Shown here piece after piece: positions 37,518-46,469 of a stretch of DNA of 64,000 bases. The notes beneath the pieces were generated by a model, which saw only the letters and a program-made list of their open reading frames with translations, did no database searches and was not told where the DNA came from. The DNA comes from Fidelibacterota bacterium (lineage in GTDB: Bacteria; Fidelibacterota; Marinisomatia; SCGC-AAA003-L08; JACNLC01), in the NCBI GenBank assembly GCA_018657495.1, contig JABHXA010000012.1, positions 1 to 64,000 on the forward strand, given 5' to 3'. Every line of letters starts with the position of its first letter. Within the stretch, counting starts at the first letter, position 1. A program made the position numbers and the translations under genes.

Positions 37518-38485
37518 TTATTCTGTTAATACTGGTTTTGGCCTGCAGTTCAAAAAGGTCGGCAATCGGTGAATATAATGCCATTGAAGTATTCTGTTCA
37601 ATTGAAGATAAACAATTGGTTCAGCCATTGATAGATGACTTTTTTAGTTTAGAATTAAATTTGCCCCAGCCGGAGAAGTTATATTCAGTTTCCTGGCATG
37701 AACCCCATGAGTTTAGCGAATATTCAAACCGTCATAATTTGATGGTCATCTCCCTTGTTAACCCAGTAGATGAAACTGGTGACAGGTTATTTGAAAGAAT
37801 TCATGATGCAATAAGCAGTGTAGATTCAGTTATTGCCATTGAGAATATGTACAGTTTGAACCAGGTATTTTTAGGGATACAGTCATTTGATGCATTCCAG
37901 CTGAAACAACAGCTTCAGAATTATCATAATTGGTTTTTTGATGAGTTAAACAGTAATGCTCAAAAGACCATAATTGCATATGCACGGAGCAAGGGAGAGA
38001 ATTCTTCATTAAGTCAGCATGTCTCTGATGTATTTGATGTTGATATAATCATCCAGAAAGATTTTCAAATTCTCCAGGAGGTATCAGAACCGCCGTTTTT
38101 ATGGATTGGCCGTGGTTATCCCTATAGATGGATATCATTTCATGAGGCTGATTTCGATGATATTTCATCTCCTGATGAAACATGGGTACTTCTAGAAATC
38201 TTACTGGAATCAACATTCGGGAGCATTGAGATTACTGGAGATTTTCGAAGTAGTGAAATAGTAAAATATGAGTCAAAATCAATCCCATTATTAAGAGGGA
38301 ATTATTTTCATCCTGAAAATGATAGCGGTGGACCATTTTTCACAATGTTTTTTAAAAAACCAGAGTCCGGTTATCTATTAATAAGTGGCTTTATCAATTA
38401 TCCAGGTCATGAGAAAATGGCCTTGATCAAACAATTAGAGGCAATAATACTTGATGCAGATATTGGGTATTTGAAGGATAATTGA
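37502..38485 (+). CDS. DUF4837-like lipoprotein
   Basis: 327 residues with a short signal sequence and lipobox LVLAC (about residue 15). The body matches my recollection of DUF4837: a domain of two similar halves with PQPEKLYSVSW, RHNLMVISLVNP and the later RGYPYRWISF and MFFKKP segments. Function unknown; members are mostly in FCB bacteria. Overlaps the methyltransferase by 16 bases. Confidence 0.75.
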   Translation: MQKSLIILLILVLACSSKRSAIGEYNAIEVFCSIEDKQLVQPLIDDFFSLELNLPQPEKLYSVSWHEPHEFSEYSNRHNLMVISLVNPVDETGDRLFERIHDAISSVDSVIAIENMYSLNQVFLGIQSFDAFQLKQQLQNYHNWFFDELNSNAQKTIIAYARSKGENSSLSQHVSDVFDVDIIIQKDFQILQEVSEPPFLWIGRGYPYRWISFHEADFDDISSPDETWVLLEILLESTFGSIEITGDFRSSEIVKYESKSIPLLRGNYFHPENDSGGPFFTMFFKKPESGYLLISGFINYPGHEKMALIKQLEAIILDADIGYLKDN

Positions 38486-38536
38486 GCCAATAGGCTTTGA
38501 TGATATTCGATATTAAATAATACTTATGAGGATTAA

Positions 38537-38995
38537 ATGAATAAAGTTGCGGTATTGATTGGCAGTGAAACCGATAGAGATACAATAATGGCGGCAAAAC
38601 CATATTTTGAGTATTTTAATATAATATGGGATTTATTTGTCATGTCGGCTCATCGAAACCCTGCTGAAGTTGAGGAATTTTCAAAAAACGCCAGAGACAA
38701 TGGTTACAAAGTTATTATTGGGGCGGCAGGCATGGCAGCCCATCTGGCAGGAGCCATAAAAGCAAATTGTACTCTTCCAGTAGTTGGTGTACCTCTAAAA
38801 GGCGGCATGATGGACGGTATGGATGCCCTTCTCTCTACAGTTCAAATGCCAAAAGGAGTACCGGTTGCTACGATGGCAGTTGGAAAGGCAGGGATAATAA
38901 ATGCAGCTATTTTGTCAGCCGAAATTCTATCAATATCAGATGACTCGCTAGTTCACAAATTGGCGAATTTTAAAACAGCCGGAAGCAAATTATAG
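38537..38995 (+). CDS. purE: N5-carboxyaminoimidazole ribonucleotide mutase
   Basis: Converts N5-CAIR to CAIR in purine synthesis. The 152-residue protein has GSETDRDTI, the catalytic MSAHRNP and the GAAGMAAHLAG and GVPVATMAVG loops of class I PurE. No purK is nearby. The stop shares one base with the GTG start of the next gene. Confidence 0.95.
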   Translation: MNKVAVLIGSETDRDTIMAAKPYFEYFNIIWDLFVMSAHRNPAEVEEFSKNARDNGYKVIIGAAGMAAHLAGAIKANCTLPVVGVPLKGGMMDGMDALLSTVQMPKGVPVATMAVGKAGIINAAILSAEILSISDDSLVHKLANFKTAGSKL

Positions 38996-39882
38996 TGCAA
39001 AAAAAGATACTTATCACTGGTGCAAATGGTCAGCTTGGCAGATCACTTTCCAACCTATTAAAGGATCATTTTAATATACTAGGATCAGATCTTAACATAG
39101 CAAATATTGAGCGAAGCTCAATCGCATCTATAGAAATGGATATCACAAATTTTGAGAATGTGAATAATATTGTTAAAAAATATAACCCTGATATTATAAT
39201 TAATACCGCAGCTTACACAAATGTAGATCAATCAGAAGTTCATAGAGATCTTGCCTGGTCTGTAAATGTTCACGGACTTGAAAATATTATCAAAGCATCA
39301 GAACAATCGACACGGATTATTCATATTTCCAGTGATTATGTTTTTGATGGTAAAAATGGACCATATAAGGAAGATGACAAAACATATCCGATTTCTTATT
39401 ATGGAAGGACAAAATTGGCTGGAGAGAATGCATTAAGAGGATCTAGAAGAAAATTTCTCATTTTACGTCCAAATGTGTTGTACCAATCAACTACACATGA
39501 TCAGGCCAGTTTTTTCGCATGGGTTTATACATCTCTCAACCAAGAAAAAAATATAAATGTCGTGACAGACCAAACCAGTAATCCTACATGGGTGATTCCA
39601 TTCTCTCAAGTGATTCTGAAATGCATTGTTTTAAATACTGAAGGGATTTATCACTATGGCAGTGATGATAATATCAACAGATATGAATTTGCCCTGATGA
39701 TTGCTCGTACTTTTGATTTTGACGAATCTCTAATCAATCCGATAATAACAGATGATCTGAAACAATTAGCAGCCAGACCTAAACACAGCGGTCTATGTAC
39801 CGATAAAATCCAGTCAGAATTGGATGTAAAAGTATATCCTATTCAATACTGTCTTGATCAAATAAAACTAGGAATGAATTAA
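38995..39882 (+). CDS. rfbD: dTDP-4-dehydrorhamnose reductase-like SDR
   Basis: 295 residues of the extended short-chain dehydrogenase family. GANGQLGRSL is the NAD(P)-binding loop, ISSDYVFDG and YGRTKLAGE provide the active-site tyrosine and lysine. The pattern is that of RmlD/RfbD, which reduces dTDP-4-dehydrorhamnose to dTDP-rhamnose. The other rml genes are absent here. Start is GTG; the next gene, a glycosyltransferase, starts one base after the stop. Confidence 0.88.
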   Translation: MQKKILITGANGQLGRSLSNLLKDHFNILGSDLNIANIERSSIASIEMDITNFENVNNIVKKYNPDIIINTAAYTNVDQSEVHRDLAWSVNVHGLENIIKASEQSTRIIHISSDYVFDGKNGPYKEDDKTYPISYYGRTKLAGENALRGSRRKFLILRPNVLYQSTTHDQASFFAWVYTSLNQEKNINVVTDQTSNPTWVIPFSQVILKCIVLNTEGIYHYGSDDNINRYEFALMIARTFDFDESLINPIITDDLKQLAARPKHSGLCTDKIQSELDVKVYPIQYCLDQIKLGMN

Positions 39883-39883
39883 T

Positions 39884-40597
39884 TTGAAAGTAGTCGTCGT
39901 ATCCCCAACATATAATGAAATAGAAAATGTCGCTGAATTGATTTCACAGGTGCACAATACAACTCCGGAAAGTGATATTTTGATTGTGGATGACAACTCA
40001 CCTGACGGAACCCACAAATTGGTTCGAGAGCTAATGAAAACGGATCCTCAACTGCATTTAATTGTTCGTGCTGGCAAAATGGGATTGGGAACAGCGTATT
40101 GTGAAGGATTTAAATGGGCGCTTAAAAATGGGTATGATCGGGTTATCCAAATTGACGCTGATTTATCACATAATCCTGTTGAAATTCCGGTTATGCTGGA
40201 GGAATCAAAAACATTCGATGTAATAATTGGCAGTAGATACATAAAAGGGGTTAATGTGGCAAATTGGCCGTTACGGCGATTGATGCTCAGCTATTTTGCC
40301 AATATCTATTCGAGGATTATTACTGGTCTTCCGGTAAAGGATTCTACAGGTGGTTTTAAATGTTTCAATAGTAAGGTTTTAGAGGCCATTGAGTTGGACA
40401 AAATTAAATCAGAGGGTTATGCCTTCCAGATTGAGATGAATTATCTATCATGGATTAAGAAATTTAAGATTAAAGAAATCCCCATTGTTTTTGTAGATAG
40501 AACAGTCGGTAAATCAAAGATGTCAAAAAAAATAATCTATGAAGCTATATGGATGGTTCCAAAATTAAAACTTAAAAGAATTCTAGGACTCATTTGA
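39884..40597 (+). CDS. Polyprenol monophosphomannose synthase-like glycosyltransferase
   Basis: A 237-residue family 2 glycosyltransferase of the DPM1 type. PTYNEIENV, VDDNSPDGT and the metal-binding QIDADLSHNP are present, as is the DSTGGFKCF acceptor motif. It likely transfers mannose (or glucose) to polyprenyl phosphate on the cytoplasmic face. No membrane helix. It overlaps the next gene in TTGA. Confidence 0.9.
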   Translation: MKVVVVSPTYNEIENVAELISQVHNTTPESDILIVDDNSPDGTHKLVRELMKTDPQLHLIVRAGKMGLGTAYCEGFKWALKNGYDRVIQIDADLSHNPVEIPVMLEESKTFDVIIGSRYIKGVNVANWPLRRLMLSYFANIYSRIITGLPVKDSTGGFKCFNSKVLEAIELDKIKSEGYAFQIEMNYLSWIKKFKIKEIPIVFVDRTVGKSKMSKKIIYEAIWMVPKLKLKRILGLI

Positions 40598-42654
40598 CTT
40601 TAAGCATCATCATAGTCAGCTACAATGTCAGCGATTATCTTCGTCAATGTCTAAGCGCTATTTATGACAGCACGATTATTGACCAGACGGAAATTATTGT
40701 TATAGATAATGATTCTTTTGACAATTCTGTAAACATGATTTCCAAGGAATTCCCTGAAGTTAAATTGAAGGTAAATATTGAGAACAGTGGATTTTCACAT
40801 GCTGTCAATCAGGGTGTTGCCATGTCAACGGGTAATCTCATTTGTTTACTGAATCCAGATTCGATCATAAAATCAGATACTTTAGAGATCTTATCAGAAT
40901 ATCTTTTATCCAATCCTGACACCGGCGTTGTCGGTTGTAAGGTTTTGAATCCTGATGGATCTTTTCAGCTGGCCTCCAGAAGACGCTTTCCTCGACCTTC
41001 TGTAGCAATACCAAGGATGCTGGGTCTCCAGAAGTTGTTCCCCAATGTCAAAATGTTTGCAAAATATAATCAAACTGACCAGGATGATTCTACAATACAG
41101 GAAACAGATGCTGTTAGTGGATCTTGTATGATGTTTAAAAAGGAGGTCTTCGATGACGTAGGGGAATTTGATGAGAGGTTCTTTCTCTACTTTGAAGATA
41201 CGGATTTTTGCTATCGTGTCAAATCGAAGGGTTATAAAGTAAAATATATTCCTGATACCCAAATTATTCATTATAAGGGTGAAAGCATGAAACATGCCCC
41301 TTATAATACTTTGACACAATTTCATCACTCAGCATATCAATTTTTCGAAAAATATTCTCATGAATTCAAATTCTGGTTTATATTGAGAATATTTCTCAAG
41401 GCAGCAATCCAACTTCGAAAACTTACCACATATATAAAACATTTTCGTTCATCAATAATATCTTCTGCTTATGATGCCGGGCTTATTATACTTTCGTATA
41501 TCTTTGGGATGGTTTTATGGTATCCTTATCATCATGGAATACCAATTACCCTGTCTTATATTGTTGATCACTGGCAGTTATTGTTTACTTATTTGGCAAT
41601 TTGGTTCGCGACGGCAATCTGGCTTCAATTATACAAAAAGAATAATTTGTCGTATGGCCGTGCACTTGTAACATCCACAATAACTTTTGTACTTGTCACC
41701 AGCATTACATATTTCTTATCCATTTTTGCGTATTCAAGGGCGTTGCTCATAATTACCTTTTTCTGCTCAGCATTTTTTATCAGTTTGTGGAGAATAATTG
41801 TTCATATCCGATATCGGCAGAGAAGGATAAAATCATTTGAATTTCCACCCCTATTTACCCGTAAAGCTATTATTCTTGGTAATTTTGATTCCGCAAAAAA
41901 TATATCTAATCTGTTGAATAGAAATCCATCCTTATATTATCAGATACATGGATATATTGATGAATCATTTTGTGGGAATGCCGATGATAAACTGCCGTAT
42001 CTGGGACGTCTCCATGAATTGAGTGATATTGTTAAAAACTCTCAAATAAATGAATTAATTATTCTGGAAGAATCCTATCCAGTTTCGGCAATTATAGAGC
42101 AAATACAAAATCTATCATCAAGCAATGTAGTATTTAAATTTGTACCGGACGGACAACATTATCTAATCGGTAAGGGGGTTATTGAAGATATTGGCGGCGT
42201 TCCCCTGGTTGATATTGATTTCCCACTTTTTGATCATATTCATTTATTTACAAAACGTATATTCGATTTCAGTCTTGCCTCGATTCTAATATTGGCCACA
42301 ATGCCAATTCAGGTATTCTATTTTATTTCAGGGAAATTCAAGGTGATAAAAGTCTGGAACACGAATCAATCTCCAATAAAATTAACTGAGTTGGATTCCA
42401 ACAGTGGTTTCATAAGAAACTTACCTTATTTGTATAAAATTATTGCTGGAGAGATTTCCTTTGTGGGAAGCAGGGTGATTAATTACACAGAGCCGGATCC
42501 AAAAAGTATGATAAAACCAGGAATCACCGGTTTGCATCAGCTTAAAAAGGATACAGGTATGAATTCGATTTCTGAATTCGAGCAATACTATATCCAGAAT
42601 CATAATCTGGTTTTTGATCTTGAAATTCTTTTAAAATCTATCTTGAGGATATAA
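40594..42654 (+). CDS. Fusion of family 2 glycosyltransferase and degenerate sugar-phosphate transferase
   Basis: A 686-residue protein with three parts. Residues 1-250 are a rhamnosyltransferase-type GT2 (IIVIDNDSFDNS, LLNPDS, DAVSGSCMMF, ERFFLYFEDTDFCYR). About 290-400 holds several membrane helices and 425-540 a Rossmann-like segment as in WcaJ/WbaP. Residues 555-686 match the bacterial sugar transferase domain (TKRIFDFSL, GEISFVGSR, KPGITGLHQL). The DE catalytic dyad of that domain is replaced by R608-N609, and the preceding KFRSM region is lost, so this part may be inactive. Start TTG within a TTGA overlap. Membrane-bound role in polysaccharide assembly. Confidence 0.85.
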   Translation: MTLSIIIVSYNVSDYLRQCLSAIYDSTIIDQTEIIVIDNDSFDNSVNMISKEFPEVKLKVNIENSGFSHAVNQGVAMSTGNLICLLNPDSIIKSDTLEILSEYLLSNPDTGVVGCKVLNPDGSFQLASRRRFPRPSVAIPRMLGLQKLFPNVKMFAKYNQTDQDDSTIQETDAVSGSCMMFKKEVFDDVGEFDERFFLYFEDTDFCYRVKSKGYKVKYIPDTQIIHYKGESMKHAPYNTLTQFHHSAYQFFEKYSHEFKFWFILRIFLKAAIQLRKLTTYIKHFRSSIISSAYDAGLIILSYIFGMVLWYPYHHGIPITLSYIVDHWQLLFTYLAIWFATAIWLQLYKKNNLSYGRALVTSTITFVLVTSITYFLSIFAYSRALLIITFFCSAFFISLWRIIVHIRYRQRRIKSFEFPPLFTRKAIILGNFDSAKNISNLLNRNPSLYYQIHGYIDESFCGNADDKLPYLGRLHELSDIVKNSQINELIILEESYPVSAIIEQIQNLSSSNVVFKFVPDGQHYLIGKGVIEDIGGVPLVDIDFPLFDHIHLFTKRIFDFSLASILILATMPIQVFYFISGKFKVIKVWNTNQSPIKLTELDSNSGFIRNLPYLYKIIAGEISFVGSRVINYTEPDPKSMIKPGITGLHQLKKDTGMNSISEFEQYYIQNHNLVFDLEILLKSILRI

Positions 42655-43613
42655 TGCCAAACTATATACTTGATTTTGAAGCGCCGCTTCAGAATATTTA
42701 TGAAAAAATAGAAGCATTGAAAAAAACTGGTATTCAAACCGGCGTTGATGTTTCTTCTAATATCAAGCAGTTACAGAAGAAGCTTGAAGCAAAAACAAAA
42801 GACATATATTCAAAACTATCACGTTGGGATCGAGTGAAACTGGCAAGACATCCCGATCGACCACATACAATGGATTATATTAATATGATGTCAGAATCAT
42901 TTTTTGAGCTACATGGAGACAGATATTTTGCCGATGATGCAGCAATAATTTCTGGAATGATGATCATGGATGGACAATCATTTATAGTCATTGGTCAGCA
43001 AAAAGGGAAAGGGACAAAGGAAAATTTAAAACGAAATTTTGGCATGCCTCGACCTGAAGGTTATAGAAAAGCACTTAGAATGATGAAACTTGCCGAAAAA
43101 TTTGATATACCGGTGCTCACTCTTATCGACACCCAGGGTGCCTATCCTGGATTAGGTGCAGAGGAAAGAGGACAGGCTGAAGCAATCGCCAAAAATCTCT
43201 TTGAGATGTCGCTTCTTAAAGTTCCAGTTATTTGTGTGGTTATTGGTGAAGGTGCCTCCGGTGGTGCGCTAGGTATTGGAGTAGGTGACAGATTGTTTTG
43301 CCTTGAAAATACCTGGTATTCAGTGATATCCCCTGAAGGATGTGCCTCAATATTATTCAGAGATGCATCAAGAGCAAACGAAGCTGCCGATGCAATGAAA
43401 GTAACATCAAATGATCTTTTTGAGATGGGGATTGCCGATAAGATAATATCAGAACCTGATAATGGGGCTCATTTTAATCCAGAGGCTTCCGCTGATGTGT
43501 TAAAAAAAGTATTACTGGAAGAATTTAAATATCTTTCAGGACTCGATAAGGATGATCTGATCCATCAGCGAATGGCGAAATATGAGCAGATTGGAGAGTG
43601 GAAGGAATCTTAA
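42654..43613 (+). CDS. accA: Acetyl-CoA carboxylase carboxyltransferase subunit alpha
   Basis: 319 residues. Transfers the carboxyl group from biotin to acetyl-CoA in fatty-acid synthesis, acting with AccD, which is not in the window. Typical segments are LARHPDRPHTMDYI, GQQKGKGTKEN, TLIDTQGAYPGLGAEERGQ, GEGASGGALGIGVGD and SPEGCASILF. Start ATG shares one base with the preceding stop. It ends the operon. Confidence 0.96.
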   Translation: MPNYILDFEAPLQNIYEKIEALKKTGIQTGVDVSSNIKQLQKKLEAKTKDIYSKLSRWDRVKLARHPDRPHTMDYINMMSESFFELHGDRYFADDAAIISGMMIMDGQSFIVIGQQKGKGTKENLKRNFGMPRPEGYRKALRMMKLAEKFDIPVLTLIDTQGAYPGLGAEERGQAEAIAKNLFEMSLLKVPVICVVIGEGASGGALGIGVGDRLFCLENTWYSVISPEGCASILFRDASRANEAADAMKVTSNDLFEMGIADKIISEPDNGAHFNPEASADVLKKVLLEEFKYLSGLDKDDLIHQRMAKYEQIGEWKES

Positions 43614-43718
43614 ATCGGGTTAAGTTCGTAGTGATTTAATTCCATTATACATCTGGGATACTATTTATTGGAATAGGATTAATCCAGATTCAAAAACAAT
43701 TTAAGTCAGAAAATGGTT

Positions 43719-43952
43719 TTATAATTTTACCCTATTAGAGTTTATGGGATTTTGATTGAGATTCCAAACAAGGGCCCGTCCATTTCCTTTCAACCTCACT
43801 AAACCGATTTCCCGTTCCATATTCTTGACCCAAGTAGGGCATGGATTATTATAAGATAATTTGAGAGATTTTTTGAGCTCCGCCCATGTTGATCCTTTTG
43901 GATTATTTTGAAGCTCATTCTGAATCAATTCTCTAAATTCTACATATCGCAT
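43719..43952 (-). CDS. Small DNA-binding-like protein
   Basis: A 77-residue basic protein on the opposite strand from its neighbours. The stretch RELIQNELQNNPKGSTWAELKKSLKL looks like a helix-turn-helix or winged-helix, and CPTWVKNMEREIGLVRLKGNGRALVW a following wing. I do not know the family name, but the even charge pattern and a very good ribosome site (AGGAGGG before the ATG) show it is real. It may be a transcription regulator of the flanking thiolase genes. Confidence 0.75.
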   Translation of the reverse strand: MRYVEFRELIQNELQNNPKGSTWAELKKSLKLSYNNPCPTWVKNMEREIGLVRLKGNGRALVWNLNQNPINSNRVKL

Positions 43953-44369
43953 ATTTACCCTCCTGGTATAATTGGATTCCTACTAAAAATAAAATGATAT
44001 ATCAAAATATGGTATTAGTTTTTTTAATGATTCCACTATTGAAACAAAAATAATTATTGACCAAATCACAACAAATTTTAATTTTCATATCCAAAATTGA
44101 TACAAAATAGAAACATATCTATTCAAAATAACATTGGGATTTCTGTAAATTTGCCCTATAAAATATGTGATTATCTTATTATAAGTAATCCATATCGGAA
44201 AATTTAAATAATTACCAAATGAGTATCATTATTTAAAACCAATTTATAAATTATTTGAAATCCGACATCACCCCAAAACAACATATTTTGATTGTCTAAA
44301 ATGATGACGAATTGACACTCTGATAATGATATTGGTTTTCTAAAATGATACACAAGCAAAGGGAATCTT
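43953..44369. other. Intergenic region between divergent genes, with a direct repeat
   Basis: About 415 A+T-rich bases separate the small minus-strand gene from the thiolase-like gene. TCTAAAATGAT occurs at 44295-44305 and again at 44339-44349, the second copy 20 bases ahead of the start codon. This could be an operator. No terminator or other gene is visible. Confidence 0.5.
44295..44349 (+). repeat. Pair of 11-base direct repeats before the thiolase-like gene
   Basis: TCTAAAATGAT at 44295-44305 and 44339-44349, start to start 44 bases apart, about four turns of the helix. The spacing would allow cooperative binding of a regulator such as the neighbouring small protein; no evidence beyond the repeat itself. 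Confidence 0.4.
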
Positions 44370-45794
44370 ATGATTACATTCAGTGAGAGACAACTCAGAA
44401 TCCCGCAGATGAGTAAACCAGTTTACATGGTTACAGGCGGAATGTCCAAATTTGGAAGAGCAATTCCTGAAAAACGAACCGAAGAGCTTGTAATTGACGC
44501 TTTTACCGAAGCTGCTCAATTTATCGGTAAATCCCCAAGAGAGCTAAAAAAATATATCCATTCATGTTATTATGGTCACTTTGCTGATCATTTCGGCGAT
44601 CAGTTACTTGGTGAAGCACTTATTCATGACCGTCTCGGTCTTGATCCACTAGGAAATGTTGGAATTAAGACTGGTGGTGCCACCGGGGGATCAACTATGT
44701 GGGAAGCATTTAAGGCAGTTGCATCCGGGTATTCTGACTGCGTTCTCGCCATGGGTTGGGAAAGGATGGATGAAGTTCCAACTGATGAGGGAAATAATTA
44801 TATCTCTTGTGCTGCTGACAAAGACTGGGAAACACCTCTCGGTCATATTTATACAGGTTATTATGCAGTAATGGCTCAGAAATATTGGCAGGTATTCGGG
44901 AAATCAGAAAAATCATTCAGGAATACAATGGCTGAAATAGCCGTAAAGAATCGTGGGTATGCCAGGATGAACCCTCATGCCCAGGGTCCTATGAAAATTA
45001 CCGTGGAAGATGTCCTAAATTCACCAGTTGTTGCCGATCCTCTCCGAGCTCTGGATTGTTGTCTGATGAGTGTTGGAGCTGCATGTGCAATATTATGTGA
45101 TGAAAAAACTGCCTATGAACTGACTGATAATCCATTGCAGGTTTATGTTTCAGCTGGAAGTCACACGCTTCGACCTGCCGATCGACGTAATATGGCTATT
45201 CCACTTCTACCAAATGAAACAGCTGATCAGTATAAGGATCTTGGTGACAGATTCCCCGGTGGAGATAGATATCCTGGATTTACAGGATTCCTTGCCGCTC
45301 GCATGGCAGCCTATTATGTCTATGGTATGGCTGGGATTGTTGATCCCACAGAAGATCTCGATCTAGTAGAATTACATGACGCCTTTACCATTAGTGATAT
45401 TCAATCTTATGAAGATGTAGGAATAAGGCCATATGGAGAAGGTCGGAACTATGTTGAATCCGGCGACTGCTACCATATCAATCCACTAACAGGTAAACCA
45501 GGGAAATTACCAGCAAATCTTTCCGGTGGACTTATCGGTTGTATGCATGCAGTTGGTGCAACAGGAATTATGCAGGTTATCGAAATCGGACAGCATATTT
45601 GGGGCAGATGGGCAGAAATGCACAGCAATCAGGCCAAATGGGATGACTTTGGGAGAACCAAACCTGAAGATTGGACCGATTTACAGGTGAAAGACGCCAA
45701 AAGAGGTTTGGCTATCAGCCATGCCGGTGTTGGTTCGCATGTGACGGCAACCGTTGTAGTTGATCCAAATCACAAATTGGAAGGAAGTAAATAA
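44370..45794 (+). CDS. Thiolase-fold protein (SCP-x/Ltp type) without the nucleophilic cysteine
   Basis: 474 residues of the thiolase superfamily, closest in style to SCP-x thiolases and Ltp2-type steroid aldolases. The usual CASG nucleophile loop reads GATGGS here, so glycine 103 stands where the active cysteine should be. The second loop GCMHAVGATG keeps the histidine, and the C-terminal region has AISHAGVGSH. A DUF35 gene follows two bases later, the partner used by Ltp2 aldolases and some archaeal thiolases. Retro-aldol or condensation chemistry on an acyl-CoA is more likely than thiolysis. A good AAGGGAA ribosome site precedes the ATG. Confidence 0.85.
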   Translation: MITFSERQLRIPQMSKPVYMVTGGMSKFGRAIPEKRTEELVIDAFTEAAQFIGKSPRELKKYIHSCYYGHFADHFGDQLLGEALIHDRLGLDPLGNVGIKTGGATGGSTMWEAFKAVASGYSDCVLAMGWERMDEVPTDEGNNYISCAADKDWETPLGHIYTGYYAVMAQKYWQVFGKSEKSFRNTMAEIAVKNRGYARMNPHAQGPMKITVEDVLNSPVVADPLRALDCCLMSVGAACAILCDEKTAYELTDNPLQVYVSAGSHTLRPADRRNMAIPLLPNETADQYKDLGDRFPGGDRYPGFTGFLAARMAAYYVYGMAGIVDPTEDLDLVELHDAFTISDIQSYEDVGIRPYGEGRNYVESGDCYHINPLTGKPGKLPANLSGGLIGCMHAVGATGIMQVIEIGQHIWGRWAEMHSNQAKWDDFGRTKPEDWTDLQVKDAKRGLAISHAGVGSHVTATVVVDPNHKLEGSK

Positions 45795-45796
45795 TA

Positions 45797-46396
45797 ATGA
45801 ATAATCAAAATAATAGAGGCACTGTAAAAGTTGTAAATGGAAGATATCGTCCTGAAGGTAAATTTCATATAGCTTACCCTAATACTCCAATATATGATGA
45901 AAACAATAAACTTATGGGAGTTACAAATCCACGGGATTTAACCCATATTCATTCTTATGGCGGTGAAGCCATTTTCTTTGAATCATTAAAGGATGGAAAA
46001 CTCCTCGGTACCCAATGCAATAATCCTGATTGTGAGCACACTGGCAATATTGCTATACCATTTAAAATTCATTGCCCTGATTGTCTGGGAAAGAATACAG
46101 TCATTGATTTGACAAAAAAAGCCTATGAATCTGCAACAGTTCATACATTCATGATAACCGAAAGAACAGGTGCATTTAATACGCTCGAAAAACCTATCAG
46201 GTTTATCAATATTGAGTTTGAAGGTGTTGATACAATCCTGATGAGTTATATGTCGGTCGGTGAACCTGAAATCGGAATGAAAGTAGTACCGATTTTCAAG
46301 ACAGTAGATCCGACATTCACTATTCTTGATATGTCATGGGTTCCCAAAGGTACAGCTGATGACCAGTTGCCTGAAGGATTTTCATTTAGCGAATAA
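45797..46396 (+). CDS. DUF35 OB-fold zinc protein, thiolase/aldolase partner
   Basis: 199 residues. The middle holds a zinc-ribbon-type four-cysteine motif (CNNPDCEH...CPDC), followed by an OB-fold with TVHTFMITERTGAF and GMKVVPIF. Proteins of this sort bind acyl-CoA and form complexes with Cys-less thiolase-fold aldolases or thiolases. Two bases separate it from the thiolase-like gene. Longer than the usual 130-150 residues because of an N-terminal extension. Confidence 0.88.
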   Translation: MNNQNNRGTVKVVNGRYRPEGKFHIAYPNTPIYDENNKLMGVTNPRDLTHIHSYGGEAIFFESLKDGKLLGTQCNNPDCEHTGNIAIPFKIHCPDCLGKNTVIDLTKKAYESATVHTFMITERTGAFNTLEKPIRFINIEFEGVDTILMSYMSVGEPEIGMKVVPIFKTVDPTFTILDMSWVPKGTADDQLPEGFSFSE

Positions 46397-46420
46397 ATAT
46401 CATATAATATGATTACTGAT

Positions 46421-46456
46421 ATGGGGATGCATTTTTCTGCGTCCCCGTATTGTTTT
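46421..46456 (+). terminator. Hairpin, probable terminator or attenuator
   Basis: ATGGGGATGC (46421-46430) pairs with GCGTCCCCGT (46439-46448), ten base pairs with two G-T, around an 8-base loop. The following ATTGTTTT is only a modest T-run, so partial read-through into the crotonase gene is possible. Confidence 0.65.
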
Positions 46457-46469
46457 AAGGAGAAATAAT

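Noticed and set aside
44312..44346. TTGACA with a downstream TAAAAT before the thiolase-like gene
   Set aside because: The gap of 23 bases is too long for a normal promoter.
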